Positions 10,261 through 23,138 of a stretch of DNA of 64,000 bases are shown here, one piece after another. The stretch lies in contig NC_079898.1 of assembly GCF_024868665.1 (NCBI RefSeq), positions 14,554,358 through 14,618,357 of the forward strand, read 5' to 3'. Below the pieces are notes generated by a model. That model saw nothing but the letters and a program-made list of their open reading frames with translations, was not told the origin of the DNA and searched no databases. The stretch comes from Triplophysa rosa (taxonomy: Eukaryota; Chordata; Actinopteri; Cypriniformes; Nemacheilidae). Made by a program: the position numbers and the translations under genes. Position 1 is the first letter of the stretch. Each line of letters opens with the position of its first letter.

Positions 10261-13200
10261 TTACGTGGCATTGGAGGAACAGCGCTGTAGCAGCAGAGCG
10301 TGGCACGTGTCGCAGACGCGCACGGGTTTGGGTGAAGCGGGGAGTGGCAGCTCATTGTCCGAGCACATGTTGCAGAAGATCTCGCCACAGTTCCTGCAGT
10401 GGTGCTGTTCAAACAAGCAGAAGATCATCAGATTAGGTTTTATGGTTTGGTATTTACTCAAAATCAGCCATCAGAACTTGATAACCATACATTCAAACAG
10501 TTATTCTGGGCAACTACCACAATTAACTTTGAGTAAACAATTCAGACGTTTATAAAAGTAAGATGCCCTTTAAAGGGGCTTTGCCAAATTGTTTATTAAA
10601 AGCTGTCAAGAGGGATAGTCCACCCCAAAATGAAAATTCTGTCATGAATTACACTCAAGTTGTTCCAAACCTGTATTATTATTTTTTTCGGTTGAACACA
10701 AAGAAATTTGGACAAATGTAAGCAACTGAGATTTCTGGGGCACAATTGACTACCATAGTAGAAAAAAATGATTGTATAATTGTTTTGTTCTGTTGAACAC
10801 AAAGGAAGCTATTTTGAAGAATTTAGGAAATCAAACAGTTACGGGACACCTTTGACTACTGTTTAAATTTTTTTGGTAGTCAATTGTGCCCCAATAATCT
10901 CCGTTGCTGACATTCTTCCAAATATCTCTGTTTGTGTTCAACAGAACAAAGAAATTTATACAGGATTGGAACAATGTGAGGTGTAATTCATTTTTGGGTG
11001 ATCTACCCCTGTACTTTATTGTAGTGTGTGAGAAGAATGTATAATGAACTGTCATGAAGACAACAGTGTAAATTAAATCGCTGATTTTCTTCTGACCTTT
11101 CTTCTGGAAATTGAAAATTCCTTTTCACAAAGCTTGCAATGGGTAGCATCTTTATCCTTTAGCCAGACCTGGCCACCCTAAAATATATTGTTCATTAATA
11201 AAGTTGAAAATTAAACATGTTAAATGACAACATGTATGGTTTGATTGAAGTAATAATACAAATAAGTACTGTGCCGCATCAGATAGTAATACAATGGTTA
11301 TCGTCCAAATTGTTTCGTGTTATTTAACAATTCTTTAATGCAAACCTGCAGGGCCTTGTTGGCTTCTTTTATGTCTTCAATTTTCAACTTTGACCTGAAA
11401 AAGTAAAGTGTGTGTATCAGTAATTAAAACATGATTCAAAGGCTCCAGCATGTCATTGAGGTTTAAATCTCACATACTCGCTGAGTTTACAGCCCAGTTC
11501 CTCCAGAGCCTGTTCCTGGTCCTCACAGATTCCCTTCAGCTGCGAATTCTCATCCTGCAACCTGTGGAACTCCTGAGAAGAAACGAAAACAAATTAGAAG
11601 CCACTATTCAGACAAGATGCAAATAAAAACAACTTTTCATGGAAAAGCCTATTGAATGGTATCTAATGAAGTATCTGTCTGTTTAAATATTTACTGTAAG
11701 ACATTTTATTTACAGTGTTTTGTATAATCTCTATGTTTGCAGATGAGGAAAGTGAAATTTAGCATACTTTTTTCAGTCCGTTGATCTGCTGAGCCTCAGC
11801 AGTGAGCTGGGCGATGGTCTCTCGCTCTCTCTCCAATTCACTTTGCAAGGTCTGTCGCCATTCCCTCTCGATTTTCAAATCGGTTTCCAGCTGCGTCCTG
11901 ACAAAAACAGTCGACAAAAAGACTCATTGAATTCCTAGCATCTACACAAATGAGATTAGGTACGCTATTCGATTTGCCAAGCAAGGTTTCGCACAAAATG
12001 TCATTTGCCCTGAGTTCATAAGTAACCTGCAGTTTTATGTTTCAAACAGAGAAGGCAATAGAAAGGCAAACATTACAAATTGCAGTACTGTACAGTTTAC
12101 ACTTTCCTGAGGCCTGGATTATTTCAAACTGTATTTTAATCAAATAATAGTTACAAAACGTACATTTGCTTCTCTCTCTGGGCTATCTGCTTTTGGAGAC
12201 TGTCGGACTTGTTAGTGAAGTCCTGCTTGAATTTTCGCACCCCGTCTTCCGCGCTGGCTCGTTCCTTCTCTGCATCCTGCAATCTGGTGTAATTCAAACC
12301 AACTGGGTAAAACTACGGCTCTGAATGTAATGGAAAGGAGGGGAATGTATCGGAACATATGGGATACAAAATAAATTTGGGATGGCCATAATTCAACAGG
12401 CATAAGAGAGCGGGAACAAATACAGAGCCAGATGAAAGAGAAGAGTTGTGCTGAAGGAAAAGCCAGACGTTTCGCAAAAATGACTCACTACGCAAACAGC
12501 CTCCAAGTAGTTCAAAACATCAAATTTATTGAGAAGCGTGATAAAAGACAAGTCATATTTGTGGTGTTCTTTCATTGTTAAATGTTACGGGTAAATATTT
12601 ACGCTACAGTACCACAAGAAAGAGGCTTGTTGGGATCACTATGTGGAAAAACAGCAACCATCATCAAATAAGAAGTGGGCTAGTAAAAAACGTTTAACTA
12701 TTTGTTACTGCCATACACAAATAGTGTAACGTGACAAAAAAATCAGAAGGAAATATCTTTGACTAGTTTGTACTGGTGTTCTGTATCTGTGCTAGCGCAT
12801 TTTACAAATGACATCGCAAGAGTTCTCGTCTGGCTGAGCAGGTCTTTGTCGCTGTTTGTCGATTGACCACAACATGGAATTTAGAGGACGGGAGAAGATG
12901 AGGAAAAAAGAAATGAAAAGGGGGAACAAAAAGGGAAAGAGGATGTAAATATCAGTGAATTTCAATTTCATCCAAAAGATTCAAGAACTTGTTAAGCAGT
13001 GCAGTCATAAAACATCAGAAGTACGATGGCGGTAAATGAATGGAGGGAAGGATGATTCATGTGGAGAGAGAAGTGGACATGACAGATATGACGGCACCAG
13101 ATCACAACAAGAAAATAACACAAATGCTGAAGGATGAGTGGTTAAATGAGAGATAGCCATTCAATGCATCCTCAGAACATAAGCATTCAAAGTCCATTGC

Positions 13201-16200
13201 ATGCTTTCGACTAGCTAGGCCACCCCTGGACCTTCAGGAAACTGATTCTACCAATTAAACGAAAACACTGATGGTTCTGACACCATCAGTGAAACTGATC
13301 TGAAATCATCTACAGATATCATATCTTGAGGTGCATTTACATTGGAAAATAGTATTTTCAAACTTTGACATTGTATACAATGTCTTCAAATATTACGCTA
13401 AACAAAATATGCTACTGTAAATACTCTGTATGCACATCAGGACTATGACTGAAGGTTATGCCGGATATGATCTCCAATAAATGAATTACCACTTCTCACC
13501 TTTGCTCCAGCTGTTTCATAGTTGCTGTTATTTGATTCGTCTTCTCCTCCAGTCGTGCAATCATGTCATTTTTTTGCCTCATGCTGTCATCTGACGACTG
13601 TCGATCATCATAAATTTCATCATTAAAACACATTTTAGGTACGAAAAGCAAGCAAGTCTGTAAAGTAAACCAAAATGCTTTACCTGCATGTTTTGGTACA
13701 TTTCCACATTGATCACTTTGACTTCATCCAATTGGTGCCGAAGTCCAATCAAAGTGTCTTGTTTTTCATGGATGTCTTTTTCTAACAGTTTCATAGCCAT
13801 CTCCATCTCCTGTTTCATGCTCACCTGCACAACCAGCTCGTTCTCCACATCCTGAAACACAAAGTATTGAAGAAATGATTTAAGAAATGATTACATAAAA
13901 AACAGGTTTGACCGTTTCAGGCACCGCTCCGGGTTCTTTTATATTGGTGAGCACAGACCTGCCGAAGTTGACATTCCTCTTTAAGTTGCCGTCTTGCTTC
14001 ATTGTACATTTCATCCAGGCCCTGCCTAGATTGCTTGTATGTGTCCAGTTCACAATTTAAATCTCCCTCTGCAATCTAAGAGAAGAGCATACGGAACAGT
14101 GGTCTGGCATTATTGTTGATCATATTTATTCAATAACTTAAAGAAATCCTTACGGAAGAATTAGAACAGATTTATAATAGATCATGCATGATACAAAAAA
14201 ATGATTAAATTATATACAACATTATATTATGTTTTATATACAGCATATGCATGATACAAAATCAACTATTATTATGTAAATAATGGTAAATGGATTTAGA
14301 GAACAGCTACTGTACTTTTAAAAAACAGGGATGTAATGATTCAGAGTGAGCCAGTTGTAAATCGATTATAATATGTGACGATTCTAGTTGGTTGAGATGT
14401 TAAATGAATCGCATGTTTTGAACAGCAGGGGCTGCTGTGTTTACTCCAAACTTGGTAAACGTGGATATGTTGATAATTCTTAAATGTAAAAAATCCAAGA
14501 AAAGCACATCTTGGTTTGTTTATGTTAAAGAAACTTTTGTCTTATTAATTTTTTATTTGATTTGAAATTGCAGTTTAGTTTTGTTTTTTGACACAAATAT
14601 ATTTTTATTTTACAAAGAAATGTGCCGCATTTGAGAAATAATAAAAGTTGTTCATTTCTAATTCAACTTTGTAAAAGAATAAAATCTTGAAAAAAAAACG
14701 TATCGTGAGATCAGTACATTGTTGCATTCCTAACAAAAAACATCTGTTTGTTTATCTGTATACTGTATAATTGCAGATGCATGCAATGTGTATAAAAAAA
14801 ACATAATACCTCAAGACTTTGTTGTGCTTTCATGAGAATCACTGAATTTTCGGTTCTGAGTTGATGGTTTTCCTCTTGTAGTTTAATGATGTTGTTCTTT
14901 GCTATAGCCAGCTACATTTAAAATCAACAACAACAACAGTTAGTATCACATACATCTGTTCACTGTTTGAAACTTCACTATTCAAAACTCTTTTGAATCC
15001 TAATACCAAACTGTACCTCTTCAATTAATTTGGAGTTGGAGTTTTCTAATGACTCCACGCGTCCCTGTAAGCCTTGAACTGTAGAACTTTGACAAAACAA
15101 TAGAAAAACAATAGAAATGTATAGTCACCCACATCCCAGCAACTGGTTTCACCACCATATATCCAGTATACACCAATACAAACGCTTAAGAAAGAGTACA
15201 AACTTACTTCAGCTGCCTATTTAATTCTTCAACGTAGTTCTTCTGATCCAAAATAGCTGCAATTTGTCCATTTCTATTAACAACACATGACAGATGTTAT
15301 ACACAGAGAATAACACACTGACATGCTTTTTACAAAGTAAACTTTCTACCTTTCTTCACTTCTGTAGTCATCAATGTCGTTCTTCAAGTACATGGAGAAA
15401 TCTATTACACCAACCTGTGGATTCCAATACAACACAGTCATTTTCAAGCAGAAACTTCAAGTAGAGTTATCAAAAATGGCTGATTTACAAAGTTCATACT
15501 TGTGTATCGAGGTCCTCGCCCTTCACACATAAATTGGCATCTATGACGTTAAGCCCCACCAGGAGGCCAACGATGACGGCCCCTTCCTCTTCCAGCATCA
15601 CTGCCGAGTTCTCATAGAACTCACTGCATGAGAAAACGATTATGAATAACACAACTACCATGTTGTAACTTTGGGAATAAAAGCTAAATTTACATTCTCA
15701 AAATTAAATTTTAAAGGACTTAAAAAAAAAAAAAAAAGATTAAAGATCGGGTATCATGCTATGGCATACATTCTGACTTCTTTACACTGTTAAACGTGCT
15801 GGCTTCTCATGCTTAACATGGTCAACTTGTTAAAAAACGAGTATTTCTGTACTTGATACACTCCCCCAGAACTCCAACTTGCTTCAGAAAGTTTTTTATA
15901 ATTCTGGATCCCTGTGTCGTCACATCCTATTCCTTTTATTGGCCATTCTCCCGGAAAAGCACTGCAAGGCGAAGGCGAAAGAGCCCGCCCACGAGCCAAC
16001 CGACAAGCGAGACCCGCTTACCATCAATATTATCTGTGCTGCGTCAAGATGGGCTGCGCTGCAGCTCGTTACTCTTGCGATAGTGAAGTTTAGGTGTGTC
16101 TGTTTGTTCACGGCATTTCAGTGATGGATGTTATATGAACGGTGGATATAACGCTGGATTTGGAGATCGTTTGAAACTGATAGATGGCGCGGTCCCAGTG

Positions 16201-17053
16201 CTAAAAGATGCCGGACATGAACTGCACACAGTAAGTCAAACTAAATCATACGTCTGTGTTTTGTTGGCAATCGACGTGTACGTGCATAATGTACAAAACA
16301 AGAAGGGATTAATGTGATGATGTGTTGCTTGCTCGTGCAGTAGTTCCATCCCATTCTCCCCACTAGTCCCACCTCTAGCAGCTCGTGGTTTTCAGGAAAT
16401 AATCGTTCAGCTGTATCTCTCTTTTATACATATTGAGGTGGTTTCCCAAACAGGGATTATCTTAAAACAGGACTAGGCCTTAGTTAAATTAGGACATTTA
16501 AGCAGTTTTTACAATCATGCATTAAAAAAAAAGCTTTGCTGGTGTGCATTTTGAGACAAAACAAGAGCACTTATGTATTTTAAAATATGTCACTGTAAGC
16601 TATTTTCAATTTTGACAGCTCTAACATTTATTTTAGTCTAGGACTAGTCTTAAGCCCTGTCCGGGAGACCGCACCTTTATCAAACTAAATACTCTTCGAA
16701 GACACGACGTATGCAATACTACTGTATAGGCACTCAAGATTAATATGAGATCGGCAGAAACTGCCTGTGATACGCGATCTTTAAATCCCAGGCAGCAGTA
16801 GGACATTTAACGGACAGTTATATGCACTTGATGCATTAGTCTGGCAGATCCTATCACTTCTCTACACACTACATGTGATTCTCCAGCACAACTAATGTGA
16901 TAAAGAAAGAAACTAACCTAAGTATGTCTTTTCTGGTGATAAGAAGACGTAGGTAATCTGCCAGTTTCTTCTGCATCAGTGCCAGTCTCAGCCATGCTCT
17001 GGCTCTGCCCAGCGGTGTCCTAACACACACACACACGCGCGCACACACACACA

Positions 17054-17089
<36 letters not shown>

Positions 17090-19571
17090 CACACACATCC
17101 AGTTCAGTGTGAAATACTCCTTACCAAGGTTAAAAAAATACAGACATACAGTACAAAAGCAATTAATCACAAACTGTGTTCTGAAAATACATATACAAGA
17201 ATACATATGCATATTCTGTATTGTGATGCAAAAAGAGACAGAAAGACATCCATCTATCTGATTCTAGATTTAAATTATATTTTAATCCATCTGAATGTGA
17301 TATGTTAAGAAAATGTGCAAATTGGTTTACTTACAGTCGCAAGTTTCAGTTTTGAAAGGGAACAAAAACTGAAATGTGCACTACCCTATTCTGAATAACA
17401 TGTCTTGATGTGTTGGGGAATGTGTATATTTATAAGAGTGAAACTAGATTGCTTTTAAATTTGATTCGCTCTGTCATGGGGCAGATCTAACAGCCAAGTA
17501 AACCAAATTGTAAGGCCTTTAGTGCTGCACATACTTTAGTCCCGGAAGGTCTCGCACACTGGCTGCGATTTCACTTGCTTCTGGGCACAGTTTCTCAACC
17601 ATCTCCAGAGGCCCCCACAATGACTTGTTGTATCCAAGAAACGATTTCTTCGCTGGGAGATAGAGACAAACGCGTTTGCTAAACAACTCTTGTCACAAAT
17701 CATATACAAGCTTTACAACAACAAACAATATTCCAGATAAATGTGTCAGCACTTGCTAAACAGACAAAGGCTTCAAATGATCTTACATCTAAAAATGAGT
17801 AAAACAAACAAAAATAGCATTTCCTCATTTCTTTCCTATTATAGAGTGACAGTCACTGCGATCTGTCTGATGCCTAAGAATAACGTGCATCTTCCTCAGG
17901 TAATATTTAAGAGAAGTTAGCTATCGTAACTAAAAGAACATGCACTAACTGGTTTTCTCCATTTTGGTGATGGTCGACCGTACCTTTAAGCCCATGCTTT
18001 AGGCAGTGTTCCATGACAACAAAGAACTGTTGCAGAGGTGGATAGTCAGAGTCCAGAGTTCGACCGAAGCTGAGAGCTGATTCAATCAAACCTTTGATGC
18101 TGAGCTTAGCCATGTTTAACAAGTTTGCCCGTTCCATTGCCATAGGATCACGGCAAGCTAGAAGACACACAAACGTATACAAAACTTAAAAACAACAAGA
18201 ACGCTTAAAGCAAACACTCATTACAGCACTTCAACCTCTGGTTGTGTCGTCAGGGCTAACATGTGACCACACTGCATGGCTGGGTAAGTTTAAACACAGG
18301 GTAAATTTTAACCTTGCAGCACTCATTAACTGTGTGACTGTATTATCATCGTTGTAACGTCCTCAGATACAACAGTGGGAATAAATTGTTTAGTTTTGTG
18401 TTTCAGCTACCGCACAACTGAATTGAACTTATCGGTTTTGACTCATCAGTCACACATTGGAACCTTTGTACCCATCAGGCAAATCAATAATTCATATGCA
18501 AACATAATGGGATAGGTTTTATCTGTCTCTGTGCTGGTTTACTTCCCACTTTCACTGGTTCTCAGTGTCACTTCTTTTGGTGGCGGTAAACTATTAAAGG
18601 GATAGTACACCCAAAAATGAAAATTCTGTCATCATTTACTCACCCTCAGAATTTATTTTCCCTACTATGGCAGTAAATGGGGGTCAAGATCTGCTCGGTT
18701 ACTGACATTCTTTGAAATATCTTCCTTTGTGTTTAGCAGAACAAAGAAATTTATGCAGGTTTAGAACAATCTGAGGGTGAGTAAATGATGACAGAGTTTT
18801 CATTTTTGGGTGAACTATCATTATCACAGACTAGAGTTTGTAGGCTTTCTATGTAAATAACTTTATTTGTTATGGCTGTGGGTGGAGAATAAACACCACG
18901 TGTTATCATGACAACCCTGGCTGATTTGACTGACAGGCCTATCTCATCCCTTACGAAAATCAACCATTGTTTTACAACGGTAACCACAGCATAACTATGC
19001 TATTTGTAGCAAAACGGTAACCACGAATTTTCCATCGTCGCACTACAGAAACAATAGTTTAACTACAATTGTATTAAAACGATGGTAAACTAAATTGTAC
19101 AGCAACCCGCCCCAAAAAAAACACGGTCTTGCACTTTTAATATAATAAAAACATGGTCAATTTTCCAAAGGGATGCAATGCACGGATGAATACAAAGACA
19201 GCATGTATGACATCATGCACGTATGACATCATTCACAAAACGCACATCTGAACAACACATCGCGAAAGCCGTCATTGCCATTACAAAACTACCATTATAA
19301 ACCTACCCTTGGCACCCCATTCCTCGACAAAAGGCGATGTTTTGGGTTCAGTCACTTTGGGCAGAACGTGAATGCCGCCCGAGAAGGTTTCTGACGCTTT
19401 TCTGGCTAAAGCGAATATGGGCGCCTGCCATCTCCCGTCTCCGGACCTGACGGCGGCTTTCTCACCGGCGGATTTATCCTCCTGCAATCTGAGGATACCA
19501 AACCCTTGCGATCTCTCTTTAGTGTTCTCCGCTTCTGTCAACACAAGGTCCTGTTCTGCAGGTGTCGCCAT
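10261..19571 (-). CDS. rufy2: RUN and FYVE domain-containing protein 2
   Basis: Endosomal adaptor expected to bind PI3P through its FYVE finger and small GTPases through its RUN domain. Eighteen exons: 19307-19571, 17984-18157, 17535-17652, 16918-17019, 15500-15623, 15350-15414, 15208-15273, 15017-15086, 14810-14911, 13959-14075, 13684-13851, 13500-13597, 12164-12283, 11768-11897, 11478-11572, 11346-11394, 11097-11177, 10261-10404. They sum to 2088 nt, giving 695 aa. The RUN domain is about residues 90-235 ([35 protein letters not shown]). Heptad-rich coiled coil runs from about 255 to 615. The FYVE domain is about 626-690, with WLKD, RKHHCRNCG and RVCDTC motifs and paired cysteines. The start at 19571 has a better Kozak context than the in-frame ATG at 19589. 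Synteny favours RUFY2 over RUFY1. An alternative first exon is listed separately. Confidence 0.94.
10611..11010. mobile_element. palindromic MITE (agggatagttcaccc family), copy 1
   Basis: The left end reads agggatagtccaccccaaaatgaaaa and the right end cattttgggtgatctacccct, a terminal inverted repeat. Internal words gttccaaacctgta and aacagaacaaagaaatt are shared with copies near 18.6, 20.2, 24.0, 33.7 and 34.0 kb. It lies in rufy2 intron 17. It resembles the palindromic 'Angel'-type elements of zebrafish, but the family name is from memory. Confidence 0.75.
16438..16672. repeat. dispersed repeat of the 'ggcttaagcc' family in a rufy2 intron
   Basis: The words aaaacaggactaggccttagttaaattaggacattta, taagctattttcaattttgaca and ttttagtctaggactagtcttaagcc match the elements at 41126-41340 and 46590-46845. 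Its ends are less well preserved than those of the other two copies. Confidence 0.65.
17022..17097. repeat. (CA)n/(CGCA)n microsatellite at a rufy2 splice acceptor
   Basis: This is an alternating purine-pyrimidine tract of CA, CG and CGCA units. On the minus strand it reads (TG)n(CGTG)n and ends in ttag at the acceptor of the rufy2 exon whose first base is 17019. The microsatellite therefore supplies the polypyrimidine-side sequence of that acceptor. Confidence 0.95.
18594..18827. mobile_element. palindromic MITE, copy 2, with TTAA at its left edge
   Basis: It starts ttaaagggatagtacacccaaaaatgaaaa and ends ttttcatttttgggtgaactatca, an inverted repeat of about 35 bases. Internal words are shared with the copy at 10611-11010. 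It lies in rufy2 intron 1. Confidence 0.8.
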
Positions 19572-20664
19572 CGTTAACGTGAATTTCATAGGGGTTAGGA
19601 TAACGCTTCGCCTGACATCAACGGTGGCGATGTGTTGAACGGCATTGATAAACGATTAACGACCCGATTAAGACGCGGTACCCTGTGATGTTCTCTGTCG
19701 ACGACCCAGACGCGATCTATGCTTTCCATTCATACATGAAAATCCGGTTTTCTGAAAACGTTCAAGTGGATTAGCTATTTGTTTACAACCGAGCCCTCCT
19801 GCACGACTCCGTCTGCAGTAAAGGGGTGGTGTCATAACGTTAAAAAAAGACGTGATTCGGGGGAAGAGGATGGATATACTACCCTCTACTGCTTGAGTGA
19901 AAAATTGTCTGAAGCATAAAATATTTCCGTTTAAACCGCTGTTAAAAACAATCATAATGTAACACAACACTTTTTACATTTCAAGAAATTATCTCTAAAG
20001 TGTAAAAATAAAGAAACAATTTTTGGGAAGCATGAAGTAAACCTTTATGATTGTCACTGACATCTGTTCAATAAGAATACAAAATGTAATGGTTTCTTTT
20101 ACAAATACCATTATGAACCATCCACCATTTTCGGTAAAATCATTACCAAATTCCTTTATGTAGTGCGTTTCGGCTCTTATTCCAGATTTAAAGGGACAGT
20201 TCACCCCCAAATAAAATCTGTCACGAATGGGCTAGTTGCACAAGAAAGCCGCCATATTAGATTTTCGATCAGCGAGTGTGGGCAGGTTTATTTCCGGGTC
20301 GTTTAACAGTGTATGGGAAAATAAGGATTTTTGGCCGGCAAATATGGGCGTTTTCTGTGATATAACAGAAACACCTCTTTACAATGCTGAGTACCTTGTT
20401 AAACCAACACAACTCGATATAACAGAAAAATAGACTTTCATTCCCTCTCGTTTATTCTATATCCATGCTTATGTGGTTAACCAAAATCATATAAGTCATG
20501 TATACATAAGCCAGCGTGTGTATTGTACATTTCCACATAGATTTTTTGTTTTGACAGTTGGAGGACTAAGAAAAGCATAAAAAGCATTTATTTCCTCTTT
20601 TGATGTGAAACCGCTACACTCTCTCCACACCTGTAAGTGATGCTGGTGCTGTCTGACAATGAGT

Positions 20665-21373
20665 TTAAAGGCAGGGTGGGTGATCCTGTACAGAAACATT
20701 TTTTGCCATGTTGGTTGGAAATCTCTTTACATCCTGATAGCAATCAAGAAGTATAGTGGTCAAATAATATTTTTATAATTTTATAACATCTGTGAAAGGT
20801 GTAGGACCAAAAAACATTCACCCAATCAAAACGTTCTGGCTGAACGCTGTGACTGGTCATGTGTACATTTTCAGCCAACGTATTTTGCATACCACTGCGC
20901 ACCCTGTTCAAGCAGACATCATACGTCATCAGTGCCGCAGCACGATCACGTCCGCTGTGTCAATGTAGGGAGAATGGCGGAAAATCAGCAACAATCAAAC
21001 TTTCCTGCGGAACCGTCAGCAAGTAAATCTACAAAACGAAAGTCAGTTTTTGAAAAAGCAGTGACGAAAAAATGTCTGGATCATGAAAGAGGAAAAAGTC
21101 GAATTAACATCAGTTCAGCTTTTACACGATGGAGACAGCTCCGGCAGGCAAAGGGTCTGAAAGATGATACCATGGTTGCTCTCTTTTTTTCGGACAGGTA
21201 TGTACATGCTTTGAGAATAATTTAATGGATTTAGTTCGTTTATTTACGAAATACATTTATGTGTTTGGAGGAGGCGTGGCTTTGGACAGCGAATCGCATA
21301 GAGGGTGGGATTGTAATTTCAGTGCTAGCAGGCTAAAGTTAGCACCTTTCCAAATCAACCACCCCACCTTTAA
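20665..21373. mobile_element. TTAA-flanked element nested inside the nested transposon
   Basis: The left end is TTAAAGGCAGGGTGGGTGA and the right end tcaaccaccccacctTTAA, an imperfect terminal inverted repeat bounded by TTAA on both sides. TTAA target sites are a feature of the piggyBac and Kolobok superfamilies. It carries the open frame at 20932-21225. Confidence 0.6.
20932..21225 (+). CDS. transposon-associated open frame, probable first exon
   Basis: A 97-codon frame that contains a basic segment (residues about 33-57) and then FTRWRQLRQAKGLKDDT. A splice-like donor (caggtatgt) follows SDR, so the true coding exon may end near 21197. From memory, an RWR-LR--KGLK-D motif recurs in multicopy fish proteins linked to DNA transposons, but I cannot confirm the family. 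A better start may be MAENQQQ at codon 15. It lies inside the TTAA-flanked element. It is not a host gene that I recognise. Confidence 0.4.
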   Translation: MPQHDHVRCVNVGRMAENQQQSNFPAEPSASKSTKRKSVFEKAVTKKCLDHERGKSRINISSAFTRWRQLRQAKGLKDDTMVALFFSDRYVHALRII

Positions 21374-22500
21374 CTCTTACCAACAACGCAGAGTATTCCA
21401 TCCGTCTGACTTTAATCATATAGAACTTGTAACGATGAGTTAAAACAAAGACATAAAACGTATCTACTAGCAGTGTTGAGTAGTGAAGGCGAGATTATTG
21501 TTGTTTTGCTTAAAGTCACCATGAAATTAAACAGGAAAGTGTTTTACACAGTGTTGCAGTGATTATTATAAATGATTTATCCATGCACGCCATTATGTTT
21601 TCAAAATGCATTTGCACTTGTAATGTTTAATCAAAAACATTAAGCTCCTCTCCCCCTCTCAACAAGAACTTTTCACCACATGACGTCAGCAACAAAAAAA
21701 GAGGTAGGACTATACTCACTGTCCAATGGCCAGGCATTTTTAGCTTTCCCCTCAAGGCCCAATTTACAACAAACCAATCAAAAAGGGAACCAATCAAAAT
21801 AAAGCCCGCCCTACAAACGCTCATATTTGCTGGCCCAAAATCCTTATTTTCACATACAGTGGAAATAATCCTCCCCACACTCGCTGATCGAAAATCTAAT
21901 ATGGCGGCTTCCTGCAACTAGCCCATTACTCACTCTCTAATTGTTCCAAACCTGTATACATTTCTTTGTTTGGTTGAACACAGAGAAATATATTTGGATG
22001 AATGCTTGTAACCAAACAGTTCTTGGACCCCACTGACTACCATAGTAGGAAAAATGACAATGGTAGTCAAAAGTGCCACAGAACCGTTTGCTGTCCTACA
22101 TTCTTCAAAATATCTTCTTTTGTGTTCAACAGATAAAATATATAAAGTAAATGTTCCTACTATGGTAGTCAATAGGGTTCAAGAACTGTTTGGTTACAAG
22201 AATTCGACCACATATCTTTCTCTGTGTTCATCAGAACAAAAGAATACAGATTTGGAACTCGAAGGTGAGTAAATGATGACAGAATTTTGTATTTTTGGGT
22301 GAACTATCATCACTTTAATTATGTTTTATTCTTTCCTATCTACCTGATAATTAAAGTTTTCATTAAAGCCAATACATTACCATTATAACCATTAAATACA
22401 TTAAACATTTTTTTTTAGGTTTTTGAAATCTTGCAATGATGCTGAGTCAGAATTATTCTTATAGACCTAAAGTCTCCTAAAGTAAGCTGTGAAGTCTTAC

Positions 22501-22655
22501 CTTGACTGTAGGCCAAACGCTCCATGCTTTCACTATGGGTGATGCCCCACCTGTGAAGGCTCTGAGGTGAATACATGACTGCAGCTCTCCAAAACCCCTT
22601 TTCAGGGGTACGATGAATGCTTTGTCCCTCTGTGAGATCTTTATTTCTGAATCCC
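22501..22655 (-). CDS. rufy2: probable alternative first coding exon of rufy2
   Basis: On the minus strand an acceptor (gattcag at 22656-22657) opens a 155-bp segment that is free of stops in one frame and closes with a consensus donor (gtaaga). The exon ends in phase 1, exactly the phase needed to join the rufy2 exon starting at 18157 (CT|TGC|CGT). An ATG at 22576 would give a 25-residue N-terminus (MYSPQSLHRWG...) before the RUN domain, replacing the 88 residues of the long form. The phase match and its position upstream of rufy2 are observations. That it is spliced to rufy2 is inference. Confidence 0.5.
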
Positions 22656-23138
22656 CTGAATCACATACAGAAAATGTACTTTGTTCTTATTATGTGGGTA
22701 ACATTTCAGCATCACCTAATTAATGGAACTAATAACCTGCCCATTGTCCTTCATTTATGACTGAACTGTGGAAAAACAAAAAATGCTGATCTCTGTACTG
22801 TTGCTGACTTATATCCCGCCCGTCGGACAAACTCAACAACACGTTTCTGCTGTTTTTCTGCTTATCCTTTTAGGATCTGGCGTCACATGACTCTGATTTC
22901 CTGAATCACTGTCTGGTCTGTTGGACAATCCCTCACATGGAAGGAGATTTACCCACATTCAGTATAAAAACAACAAAACACCACAGATTTCAGTGAGGTA
23001 AACAATGCAGGAAAGATTCAGATATGATCACAACAGTATTGAATTCAATAAAGAGTTCATGTCTTGTTGCACAGAATCCGTCTCTGAAATATAACTAAAT
23101 ATCTTTGTGGTGCTAAGGAAAACAGTACACACACTTAC

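Larger units (their letters stand above)
20229..21924. mobile_element. inverted-repeat DNA transposon nested in MITE copy 3
   Basis: About 120 bases at the left (gggctagttgca ... aatatgggcg, 20229-20350) return as reverse complement at the right (21805-21924, ending tgcaactagccc). The two arms are nearly identical over words such as gccgccatattagattttcgatcagcgagtgtgg. The flanks show at most a 2-bp AT duplication. It contains a further element at 20665-21373. Superfamily not assigned. Confidence 0.75.
20188..22318. mobile_element. palindromic MITE, copy 3, split by a nested insertion
   Basis: The left end (20188-20228, ttaaagggacagttcacccc) and the right part (21925-22318, ending atttttgggtgaactatcat and then TTAA) together make one element. 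It is interrupted by the inverted-repeat element at 20229-21924. The right part holds a duplicated internal block in opposing orientation (tactatggtagtcaa variants). Confidence 0.75.

Noticed and set aside
19572..19589. Upstream in-frame ATG for rufy2 (MKFTLT)
   Set aside because: Weaker Kozak context than the ATG at 19571 (which has a at -3 and g at +4); kept only as an alternative.
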